Below the pieces are notes generated by a model. The model saw nothing but the letters and a program-made list of their open reading frames with translations. It had not been told where the DNA came from and ran no database searches. From the IMG/VR virus record IMGVR_UViG_3300042922_000446, positions 1 through 23,841 of that record: 23,841 nt of DNA. One strand, given 5' to 3'. The stretch is from a virus. A program made the translations under genes and the position numbers. Below, in pieces: positions 7,368 to 13,114 of this stretch (its first letter is position 1; every line of letters begins with the position of its first letter).

Positions 7368-7510
7368 TCTGCTGCGCTTCCTTTCCGTCTTGTGAACAAC
7401 CTGTTAAACAACTTCCTCCGTTTCGCTTTCCTTTCCTCTTTTCGTTTAAACCATTCATCTATGTATTTCATCTGTGCAATATCTTCTTCGTAACGTCTTT
7501 GCTGAGTCAT
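7364..7510 (-). CDS. Small very basic phage protein (48 aa)
   Basis: ATG 7510 to TGA 7364; begins MTQQRRYEEDIAQMKYIDEW and continues with a dense Lys/Arg tail (FKRKEERKAKRRK). GGGAGA lies seven bases before the start, and the stop shares bases with the next start (ATGA). The charge suggests nucleic-acid contact. Not recognised. Confidence 0.6.
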   Translation of the reverse strand: MTQQRRYEEDIAQMKYIDEWFKRKEERKAKRRKLFNRLFTRRKGSAAE

Positions 7511-7550
7511 GATGGTTTCTCCCTTCTGAATAAGTCAGATAAATTACAGT

Positions 7551-7763
7551 TTAGTCAGTTAACTCATTGTATTTAATGATTGCTACTTCAAGATAATTCG
7601 TTTGAAGAACTTCTTCTTGGTTTGAAATAATTCTGTATCTAACCCCACCTGTCTGTGGGTAGTATATACAGTGTAGTGAAACAGAACCCCAGTAACAGAC
7701 ACATGATGATATTGGGAGTAATTCAGATTTCACAACTTTTCTTTTGCATGAACCATTTATCAT
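7551..7763 (-). CDS. Small phage protein, function unknown (70 aa)
   Basis: 70 residues from ATG 7763, with AAGGAGG five bases upstream; an earlier ATG (7793) is rejected because the site would fall inside it. It has several cysteines (SSCVCYWGSVSLHC) and a C-terminal half of alternating hydrophobics (YRIISNQEEVLQTNYLEVAI). Its ribosome binding region lies within one copy of a 22-bp direct repeat (7769-7790). Confidence 0.58.
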   Translation of the reverse strand: MINGSCKRKVVKSELLPISSCVCYWGSVSLHCIYYPQTGGVRYRIISNQEEVLQTNYLEVAIIKYNELTD

Positions 7764-7768
7764 ATTTT

Positions 7769-7790
7769 CCTCCTTATCATCTATACCGGA
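7769..7790. repeat. Direct repeat copy A at a gene junction
   Basis: 22 bp matching 7998-8019 with one mismatch. It contains the AAGGAGG site of the gene at 7551-7763 and the end of the gene at 7777-7992. The pair bounds gene 7777-7992. Confidence 0.85.
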
Positions 7791-7992
7791 CATTCTTAAA
7801 TTCTCTTTTCATATCACTTCTTTCAGCATCCACAAACTGTCTTAATTCATCATCTTTGTATTCCAGTGAGTTAGCAGGGTTGATGCCATAATCGGCTTTA
7901 TTCTTGCGGTTCATCATACATAGTTCAATATCGTTTCCGCAAACTGCCTGAGAAAAATCACAACTTTCACATGGTTCTGTGTCAATTATCAT
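7777..7992 (-). CDS. Small Cys-rich phage protein bounded by direct repeats
   Basis: 71 residues. The N-terminus has CESCDFSQAVCGNDIELCM, four cysteines that could hold a metal or an Fe-S centre, followed by a polar helical tail. A perfect AAGGAGG lies five bases before ATG 7992. Both ends lie in near-identical 22-bp repeats (7769-7790 and 7998-8019), so recombination between them would remove exactly this gene and leave one working ribosome binding site. Not recognised. Confidence 0.66.
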   Translation of the reverse strand: MIIDTEPCESCDFSQAVCGNDIELCMMNRKNKADYGINPANSLEYKDDELRQFVDAERSDMKREFKNVRYR

Positions 7993-7997
7993 ATAAG

Positions 7998-8019
7998 CCT
8001 CCTTATCAGCTATACCGGA
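7998..8019. repeat. Direct repeat copy B at a gene junction
   Basis: Second copy of the 22-bp repeat, 229 bp from copy A with one mismatch. It carries the AAGGAGG site for the gene at 7777-7992. Confidence 0.85.
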
Positions 8020-8073
8020 CTTACCGGATGGATTGGTAAATCTAAATTTTGTTCTATATGTTCTAAATCATAT

Positions 8074-8391
8074 CTAGCAACGTGATCTTCTTCCGATCGC
8101 TATCACATGTACATCATCTTCATCCGGATCAGGAATACCAAGAAACTTCTCCAATTCTCCAATTGCTTTATCTCTAATATTTTTCTGAATACGTGCTTCG
8201 GAAATGTCCTGATTGTGCATTGACTCGCTGGCAAACTTAAGATGATCTATCGTAGCTTTTAATCTAGGAGTACATACCCCATTGGCTCCGTCCAGTGCCT
8301 GATATAATGCTTGTCTTGAATATCCTGTAAATTTCACAAAATCTGTTACTGACATTCCGAATGCTCCAGCAATAGCTTTAATTTTTGACAC
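8074..8391 (-). CDS. Phage HTH regulator (possible 3' frameshift)
   Basis: 105 residues from GTG 8391, with AAAGGAG seven bases upstream. The N-terminus (IKAIAGAFGMSVTDFVKFTG then YSRQALYQALDG) is a helix-turn-helix, and the rest is helical. A promoter overlapped by an 8-bp inverted repeat lies just upstream (8412-8447), so autoregulation is likely. The protein stops abruptly after GRRSRC. In the +1 frame an open stretch of about 25 codons follows directly and ends with a TAG inside repeat copy B, so a one-base insertion in the GGAAGAAGA run may have shortened it. That last point is inference. Confidence 0.68.
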   Translation of the reverse strand: MSKIKAIAGAFGMSVTDFVKFTGYSRQALYQALDGANGVCTPRLKATIDHLKFASESMHNQDISEARIQKNIRDKAIGELEKFLGIPDPDEDDVHVIAIGRRSRC

Positions 8392-8411
8392 TTTATCAAC
8401 TCCTTTACATT

Positions 8412-8447
8412 TTTATATGATTTAGTCAATTCTTGGTGAACTAAATC
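8412..8447 (-). promoter_or_regulatory. Promoter with overlapping inverted-repeat operator for HTH gene
   Basis: Minus strand: -35 TTCACC (forward 8435-8440), 17-bp spacer, -10 TATAAA (forward 8412-8417). The inverted repeat GATTTAGT (8419-8426) / ACTAAATC (8440-8447), 13 bp apart, covers the spacer and abuts the -35 element, a classic operator position. It probably controls the HTH gene at 8074-8391. Confidence 0.5.
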
Positions 8448-8467
8448 TTAATTTACTCTACTTCCCA

Positions 8468-8496
8468 TTGCAAAATACAAACATTTGTTCTATAAT
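8468..8496 (+). promoter_or_regulatory. Plus-strand sigma-A promoter for moron-like gene
   Basis: -35 TTGCAA (8468-8473), spacer of exactly 17 bp, -10 TATAAT (8491-8496). It is divergent from the HTH gene promoter about 30 bp away and is followed by GAGGTGAT and the ATG of the gene at 8526. One of the best promoter matches in the window. Confidence 0.75.
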
Positions 8497-8525
8497 TATA
8501 TTACAAATTTCTATGAGGTGATACT

Positions 8526-8807
8526 ATGCCATTCCTTCAACCCGACCATCGGCCATCCATTAAGCATCCCACCGGACACCCAGTGGAAGTGATTGCTACC
8601 GTAAACACTGAAGGCAAGATGAGAGTCGATTTCTTTCGCATCGAAGACGACCGCTGTGAAAAATTCACGTTCAAGGTGCGTTCATCGTATATGCGGAAAG
8701 AATTTAACTTTATCATGACATTTGAATGTACTTATGATGCTTATGGGTTGAGGAACAGCATAGTGTTAATTTTTGATGTCACTCGGAAGATTTGGACGGT
8801 TGGTTAA
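8526..8807 (+). CDS. Moron-like plus-strand gene, function unknown
   Basis: 93 residues, one of only three plus-strand genes in the window. It has its own promoter (8468-8496) and a GAGGTGAT ribosome site. The opening stretch is Pro/His-rich (MPFLQPDHRPSIKHPTGHPV), then beta-rich (EVIATVNTEGKMRVDFFRIE). The base composition of its 5' part is visibly richer in G+C than its neighbours. It converges on and overlaps the minus-strand gene 8779-8970 by 29 bp. An independent promoter and opposite orientation are typical of genes expressed from the dormant prophage. I recall similar small beta-rich proteins in Clostridia genomes but know no function. Confidence 0.7.
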   Translation: MPFLQPDHRPSIKHPTGHPVEVIATVNTEGKMRVDFFRIEDDRCEKFTFKVRSSYMRKEFNFIMTFECTYDAYGLRNSIVLIFDVTRKIWTVG

Positions 8808-8970
8808 TTTGGTAATCCATTACCTTGCGTACAAGGTCGGCTTCATCAACTGCTGTTAGTGCGTCCGCACAGAGACTAATTACAGGACAGTAAAAACATT
8901 TTCCATCTATGCTATCTCTGCTTTTACATATTGCCTTTGCCTTCCGTAAAAACTCAATTGCTCCTACCAT
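8779..8970 (-). CDS. Small zinc-knuckle phage protein (63 aa)
   Basis: 63 residues from ATG 8970, with AAGGAGG six bases upstream. The longer in-frame ATG at 9072 overlaps the upstream gene and lacks a site. A four-cysteine pattern (CKSRDSIDGKCFYCPVISLC) suggests a small zinc or Fe-S fold. Its 3' end overlaps the plus-strand gene tail to tail. Function unknown. Confidence 0.68.
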   Translation of the reverse strand: MVGAIEFLRKAKAICKSRDSIDGKCFYCPVISLCADALTAVDEADLVRKVMDYQINQPSKSSE

Positions 8971-8971
8971 C

Positions 8972-9358
8972 TTATACCTCCTTGTATGCCTCTGGAGATC
9001 GTTCAGGCATCCATGCGATAATTTTATATTTCTCTGATATCTCTTTGCCGTTTGCCCATTGAAATTTCCCAAGCCACCAAATCATTTTTGCAGTAAATTC
9101 ATGTTGTCCTTCGACATGCTTAAGAGTGACATACACATGAACTCTCTCATATCTTCCCGGTAGATTACCGCTTGATACTGGTATCCATCCATTATTTAAT
9201 TGCAGACGAAGCGCGGATATTGCTAATTTCAAGCAATCTATTTGATGTTCTATCGGTCCTCTCATCGGATGGTCTGATTGATTTTGAAGTAAATTTTCAA
9301 AACCTTCAACATTTCCGTCCAGTACATTGATTGCGCTTTCGATTTCTTGATTATTCAT
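8972..9358 (-). CDS. DUF551 domain protein
   Basis: 128 residues. The C-terminal half matches the DUF551 pattern common in phages: GWIPVSSGNLPGRYERVHVY (about residues 57-76) with a closing IIAWMPERSPEAY. The N-terminal half is helical. DUF551 has no established function. The start codon sits in one copy of a 25-bp repeat (9351-9375) that also holds the upstream gene's stop, and its own stop is next to the ribosome site of the next gene. Confidence 0.75.
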   Translation of the reverse strand: MNNQEIESAINVLDGNVEGFENLLQNQSDHPMRGPIEHQIDCLKLAISALRLQLNNGWIPVSSGNLPGRYERVHVYVTLKHVEGQHEFTAKMIWWLGKFQWANGKEISEKYKIIAWMPERSPEAYKEV

Positions 9359-9375
9359 CCTTGACAGCTCCTTCC
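9351..9375. repeat. Direct repeat copy at stop/start junction (left)
   Basis: 25 bp matching 9568-9592 with two mismatches. On the minus strand it contains the ribosome site, the last codons (Lys-Asp-Glu-stop) of one gene and the ATG-Asn start of the next. The pair bounds gene 9351-9575. Confidence 0.82.
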
Positions 9376-9575
9376 TCGTGTTTATTCATATCATCCTGTG
9401 CATAAATCACATTATTTTTGCAATTTCTACATGCTTCTATGTAATATTCCGTTCTCTTATCCATATATCCGTAACAATAGTATTGCGGTTTTCCGTCTTT
9501 GTACCATTCGATACTAGCCTTGCCTCGTTCTGTGACTATACCTGCTTTCTTGGCTATGCAGATTGGCTTATTCAT
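9351..9575 (-). CDS. Small Cys-containing phage protein bounded by direct repeats
   Basis: 74 residues. Contains YCYGYMDKRTEYYIEACRNC, with a CxxC and further aromatics, and ends AVKDE. The start ATG 9575 lies in the right repeat copy (9568-9592) and the stop in the left copy (9351-9375). Loss by recombination between repeats would join the neighbouring genes precisely. An AAGGAG site lies about 10 bases upstream. Function unknown; probably a small zinc-binding protein. Confidence 0.65.
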   Translation of the reverse strand: MNKPICIAKKAGIVTERGKASIEWYKDGKPQYYCYGYMDKRTEYYIEACRNCKNNVIYAQDDMNKHEEGAVKDE

Positions 9576-9592
9576 CCTTGAAAGCTCCTTTC
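9568..9592. repeat. Direct repeat copy at stop/start junction (right)
   Basis: Second copy, 217 bp from 9351-9375 with two mismatches. It holds the Lys-Asp-Glu-stop end of gene 9568-9849 and the start of gene 9351-9575. Confidence 0.82.
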
Positions 9593-9849
9593 ACCGGCAA
9601 ACTACACCTATCTCTCAGTACTGCATATAGAAAATAGTTTTGACAGTAACCTTTCTCGCCTACACAATCACAGCTCCAACATGGTCTAACGCGGATACCT
9701 TCCGGAAGTTCTCGTGATACAGGAGTGATTATCGATATCGGGGATGATGACTCTGCTTTTGATTCCTTGATAATTCTATCGTAACTAACCTGAGTGAACT
9801 GTTTTGCTTCCTGAGGACTGCATAGGCTGCTTCGACTTCGTTTTCCCAT
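9568..9849 (-). CDS. Small Cys-rich phage protein (93 aa)
   Basis: 93 residues from ATG 9849 (GAGGAA upstream). C-terminal half: CWSCDCVGEKGYCQNYFLY followed by a later Cys, giving a CxxCxC-x6-C pattern that suggests metal binding. It ends GAFKDE, like the next gene's GAVKDE, because both ends lie in the 25-bp repeat. The first 65 nt overlap the end of the HNH gene in another frame, so either a true overlap exists or the start is further in. Function unknown. Confidence 0.58.
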   Translation of the reverse strand: MGKRSRSSLCSPQEAKQFTQVSYDRIIKESKAESSSPISIITPVSRELPEGIRVRPCWSCDCVGEKGYCQNYFLYAVLRDRCSLPVKGAFKDE

Positions 9850-10618
9850 TATTCCTCTTCCTCTCATTGATTTTTGTTTTAATATTTGCTATAGCAATTC
9901 CTGTTCGGGTCAAATTTGCATCTCTCTGAATCAGATTAAAATGATTTAACACAGCCATTTGACTATTGGTTACCAGTATAATATTATCGATGCTCACATT
10001 ATTTTTATCTCCGTCACCAAATATAAGCTTATGTCCTTTGGGTACCGGACCGTTATGTTCTTCCCATAGCAGAACGTGCTTTGCTCTCCATTTATTTGGA
10101 TCGGCAATCTTTACATCATGGTACCCATCTGTATTAACCCTCTCAGATCCGACCGGCATGTAATTGTGAGGCTTTTGACCTTTCTTAAATTGCGTTTCCT
10201 CGCCACCAACCCAAAACTTCGGTTTCCCTTTATTTTCTGGTATGTGACCCTTTTGGTAATGTCCTGTCAATCCGCTATTTATTTTATGATTTGCATAATA
10301 TCCCTTGATCTGCTTTGTTGTATAGTTGGTATCAAATGTCTGATTGAGTAAAGCGGCCATCTCACCTGGTCCAATTCCTACATGTTTCTCCTCGATATAT
10401 CTTCGAATGTTTTCCGGGTATCGCTCCGTTGGTCTGCCGGCAGGTAATCCGCATTGGGTACCGCTTTTCAGATCGTGATTGGATTTATATGATTTCATGC
10501 TACTCTCTGTGAAAGACGTACCATATGCAGCATTCGTGAGTTCTGCCAATTCCCTTGCTGTTCTACCGGATACATTATCGGCTATAAATTGCACTACTTC
10601 ATCCGGATACTTCCACAT
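9785..10618 (-). CDS. HNH homing-type endonuclease
   Basis: 277 residues from ATG 10618, with GGAGGGTTGAT just upstream. Two N-terminal HTH-like repeats (about 18-48 and 80-112, each ending in a Tyr/Asn-His turn: YKSNHDLKSG, YYANHKINSG) suggest specific DNA binding. An HNH_3-type nuclease core follows at about 178-218: KHVLLWEEHNGPVPKGHKLI with H181 and H196, then DKNNVSIDNIILV with N207 and D211-N212. Phage HNH proteins of this type act as homing or packaging-related nicking enzymes. The start is adjacent to the stop of the broken gene upstream (TGATATG). It appears intact. Confidence 0.85.
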   Translation of the reverse strand: MWKYPDEVVQFIADNVSGRTARELAELTNAAYGTSFTESSMKSYKSNHDLKSGTQCGLPAGRPTERYPENIRRYIEEKHVGIGPGEMAALLNQTFDTNYTTKQIKGYYANHKINSGLTGHYQKGHIPENKGKPKFWVGGEETQFKKGQKPHNYMPVGSERVNTDGYHDVKIADPNKWRAKHVLLWEEHNGPVPKGHKLIFGDGDKNNVSIDNIILVTNSQMAVLNHFNLIQRDANLTRTGIAIANIKTKINERKRNNGKTKSKQPMQSSGSKTVHSG

Positions 10619-10619
10619 A

Positions 10620-10850
10620 TCAACCCTCCAGCATCTTAGGCATCTTAACATCCGCATTCATATGATCATCCTGCAATTTCTTAGCCTGCAGCACCACAGA
10701 AGCATTTGATATAATCCGGGATGCAACATCGTTGATTGCCTTGGCCCTGCCGATTTCCTCTTGAAGTTCCTCGCCTTTTAAACCTTCGTCATTCAATCGC
10801 TCCAGCTGAGCGAATCAGTGGTTGTTCAAATCTCCTAATGTGTTCTGCAT
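10620..10850 (-). pseudogene. Small conserved phage gene broken by in-frame TGA
   Basis: ATG 10850 follows a perfect AAGGAGG by eight bases and opens a 76-codon frame (MQNTLGDLNNH, then stop, then FAQLERLNDEGLKGEELQEE and on to PKMLEG). It is interrupted at codon 12 by TGA (10815-10817). Downstream codons read as a well-behaved amphipathic helical protein. As I recall, related phage proteins have Leu at this position, so TTA to TGA would be a single change. TGA is a normal stop elsewhere here (ATGA overlaps, recombinase stop), so recoding is unlikely. No ribosome site for an in-frame restart is convincing. A nonsense mutation or an assembly error are the two readings. Confidence 0.7.
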
Positions 10851-11031
10851 CTATCTGACCTCCTTATACTCCTTTTTTAAACACCGGGTATGTACAAAGC
10901 AGTACCCCCCCCCGGCTAGTTTTGGTTGCCTGAAATTCCATATTGTCCGCCTCGGGTTCCGTGATATGCTCAAAGCAGATCTTACAGTTGGAAGCCTTGG
11001 CCTTTTCAATTAACTTCTTGTCGTAGTCCAT
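10851..11031 (-). pseudogene. C2HC zinc-finger gene frameshifted in a G9 tract (possibly phase variable)
   Basis: ATG 11031 (AAGGGAGCC upstream) opens a frame with Cys16-x2-Cys19 (SNCKICFEHITEP). It reaches a run of nine G (forward C tract 10905-10913) and then reads VLLCTYPVFKKGV before TAA at 10864-10866, 55 residues in all. With eight G the frame reads YCFVHTRCLKKEYKEVR and stops at TAG 10851-10853, directly against the next ATG. That gives a 59-residue protein with the expected His-x2-Cys partner (H47, C50). The eight-G form is clearly the functional design. Slipped-strand variation, a fixed mutation or a homopolymer sequencing error could explain the present state. Confidence 0.75.
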
Positions 11032-11032
11032 A

Positions 11033-12646
11033 TCAGGCTCCCTTCTTCTGTAGGTCTTTCAGATAATCGACAATCTCTGTCATGCTAGCGGTTTGATGCA
11101 CGTATTTCTGTTCAAAAATCTTGTTTCTCTCATAAGCCGGCTTATGCATTTGCAGCAGATGATAATGCTTTTCGTCTTTCTTGCTAGCTGACCAGTAATA
11201 TTCTCTGTCCCGATATTCTTCAACTACTAATCGGTCCCCGTTCGGGAAATCGAATTTGTAATAGTGACAATCGATATGCTCATCATAGTACCATTCGCCC
11301 CAGGCCCTGTAATTTTCCGCCCATTCCTTACGCTGATCATTATTCTTCAGAACTGGCAGCTCCGGTTGTACCGGTTTCGGTAAGTCCTCTGGTACCGTCT
11401 GAATAATATCAGCTTCGACAGTTTCAACCAGATCAGATTCAAGCCAATTTACCTCATCAGAAATATTATTTAACTTCTCAATCATAGGCATCCAGTGATT
11501 AAGCTTGCTATCGCAGTTATCGCAAGGAAACTCTGTAGTTTCAGGATGTTCGGAAAAGTATTCTTCTCGGCTCATGATGTTGTAATTGCAATTACTGCAT
11601 TCCATTTCCTCGGCCGGATATACATCCACATCGTTCACGATTTCCGGCTCATTATCCACAATCTCTGACTGATCGTTCACAATATTGGTTTTTGAGGACT
11701 CATGCTGTTTAAACCTCCAAGTGTTCCCGTTGTAATTCCATATCTGCTGATCTATTTCGCCGGCTTCAAAAGTCCATTTACCGTTTCCGTCAAATTCCTT
11801 TACACGGTACTGATTGGTTTTTGCTCTATATTCAGCATCGTACTTGCTATGTCCAGTACCATCATCCCCGAAGCAGAAGGAGAAGTCTGCATCTCCACTT
11901 GATACATTCTTAATTGCTTCCATGCTATAATTACTTTTTTCAAGGGAATATGATCTCATTTTACAAAGAGTGTTACACATTTCTTTAAGGACTTCATAGC
12001 GTATCTTCTGTTCATCATTGCGTTTAATTTCTGCAAAATAATCCGTTCGGTCATAAGGACAATTATTCTCCGCCTTATCATAAAAGCATCCAGTACAACC
12101 TTTTCCGAATTTATTAAAATCATAGGCTGCGCACTTAAGGTAAGATGGCTTTCGAGAATCTGGTTCCGTTTTCGGTACCGAAAATGTATCAACCTGCTTT
12201 ACTGGATTTTTAATCTCTCGGATCTCAACATTAGTAGTTGCCACTGTTACCTGCTCCAACTGATCATCAGTAAGATAAAGCATTTCGGATAATTTACTAC
12301 TTGAGAAATCTTTATATTGATCCATCAAGACCGGGGAATTACCATCCTTTGAGAACCTGTCATTAATACTCATGAACTTACTGGCTTGAGCTGCGCTGAT
12401 ACCGAATTCGGCTTTTGCAAATTCAGATACTCCGGAATAACCTTCCTCCTTGTACAGCTGCTTATCTCTGACATATTTGAGATAGTACCCGATCGCTACA
12501 AAACTCCTGCTTGCACTGTTTATATTCGCCCGGATGAATTCTTTAATCTCCGGAAGCTTTATCGTATCCTGGTACCAATCAAGATTAACCGCTACCGGTT
12601 GTTGTTCTTTGACTGATTCAATAGCTTGCTTTAACTCTTCATCCAA
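11033..12646 (-). CDS. Large uncharacterised phage protein with two Cys clusters
   Basis: 537 residues from TTG 12646, chosen because AGGAGG lies seven bases before it. The N-terminal 140 residues are helical and look DNA-associated (YYLKYVRDKQLYKEEGYSGV, then SEFAKAEFGISAAQASKFM, a HTH-like segment). A cysteine cluster follows (CAAYDFNKFGKGCTGCFYD, then CPY), then a zinc-ribbon-like CSNCNYN ... CDNCDSK around residues 345-380. A C-terminal domain rich in Tyr and Trp (WGEWYYDEHIDCHYYKFDF) closes the protein. It lies just downstream of the replication genes. I do not recognise the family; ParB-like or replication-accessory roles are guesses. Confidence 0.72.
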   Translation of the reverse strand: MDEELKQAIESVKEQQPVAVNLDWYQDTIKLPEIKEFIRANINSASRSFVAIGYYLKYVRDKQLYKEEGYSGVSEFAKAEFGISAAQASKFMSINDRFSKDGNSPVLMDQYKDFSSSKLSEMLYLTDDQLEQVTVATTNVEIREIKNPVKQVDTFSVPKTEPDSRKPSYLKCAAYDFNKFGKGCTGCFYDKAENNCPYDRTDYFAEIKRNDEQKIRYEVLKEMCNTLCKMRSYSLEKSNYSMEAIKNVSSGDADFSFCFGDDGTGHSKYDAEYRAKTNQYRVKEFDGNGKWTFEAGEIDQQIWNYNGNTWRFKQHESSKTNIVNDQSEIVDNEPEIVNDVDVYPAEEMECSNCNYNIMSREEYFSEHPETTEFPCDNCDSKLNHWMPMIEKLNNISDEVNWLESDLVETVEADIIQTVPEDLPKPVQPELPVLKNNDQRKEWAENYRAWGEWYYDEHIDCHYYKFDFPNGDRLVVEEYRDREYYWSASKKDEKHYHLLQMHKPAYERNKIFEQKYVHQTASMTEIVDYLKDLQKKGA

Positions 12647-12647
12647 A

Positions 12648-12875
12648 TTACTCCCTCCTAACTCTTTCTTCCTCAATACAGATGATCAGCTCCGCTATAC
12701 TGACAATGCTCTGATGATTATACTTCCGATCAAGTTCCCTCGCTTCCTGCATCATCACGTCCGGATCATATACAGTATCAGGATTAGTCCATTTTCTATA
12801 AAACACATTGTAAGTATCATTCATTATCTGCCTAACTTCCGGTGGCGAAGGTATCTTTTTGTTATTATCTTCCAT
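12648..12875 (-). CDS. Small phage protein, function unknown (75 aa)
   Basis: 75 residues from ATG 12875, with GAGGTG six bases upstream; an ATG at 12932 lies in the GTTAC repeats and has no site. Mostly helical (SPPEVRQIMNDTYNVFYRKW; AELIICIEEERVRRE). The stop overlaps the ribosome site of the next gene. No recognised domain. Confidence 0.68.
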   Translation of the reverse strand: MEDNNKKIPSPPEVRQIMNDTYNVFYRKWTNPDTVYDPDVMMQEARELDRKYNHQSIVSIAELIICIEEERVRRE

Positions 12876-13114
12876 TATCAACACCTCATTTACTGTCTGG
12901 TTACGCTTTTTTACCCATTGGTTACACTTCAAACCATATTAGTTACATTCGTTTGTAACCAAAGAATGCTGTATTTTTAAGGCTTTGCGGTCACGGTTAC
13001 AAAGTTACGCTATTTTTAGTACCTCTATACACGCGAGGAGAATCAGGATTTTCGGAATCAAGTTTAAAAATATAAGGGCGTCTATTTTTTCGTGTAACTC
13101 TGTAACTTTGTAAC
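12876..13114. repeat. 239-bp intergenic region with nine GTTAC/GTAAC repeats
   Basis: No gene fits here. The pentamer GTTAC or its complement occurs at 12900, 12921, 12942, 12955, 12996, 13004, 13094, 13102 and 13110 (forward starts, either orientation). The right cluster has three copies at exact 8-bp spacing, and a pair at 12996 and 13004 is also 8 bp apart. Some copies face each other. The region lies directly downstream of the primase-helicase gene. Such iteron-like clusters next to replication genes suggest a replication origin, a binding site for a replication protein, or a regulatory site. A short AT-rich stretch (about 13064-13090) lies between clusters. Confidence 0.5.

Noticed and set aside
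10815-10817. Genome-wide TGA recoding (as Trp)
   Set aside because: TGA is used as a normal stop at many coupled gene ends (ATGA, TGATG) and for the recombinase.
2420-12990. 12-mer CCGCAAAGCCTT shared by 2423-2434 region and 12969-12990 region
   Set aside because: Matches of this length are expected by chance several times in 24 kb on two strands.
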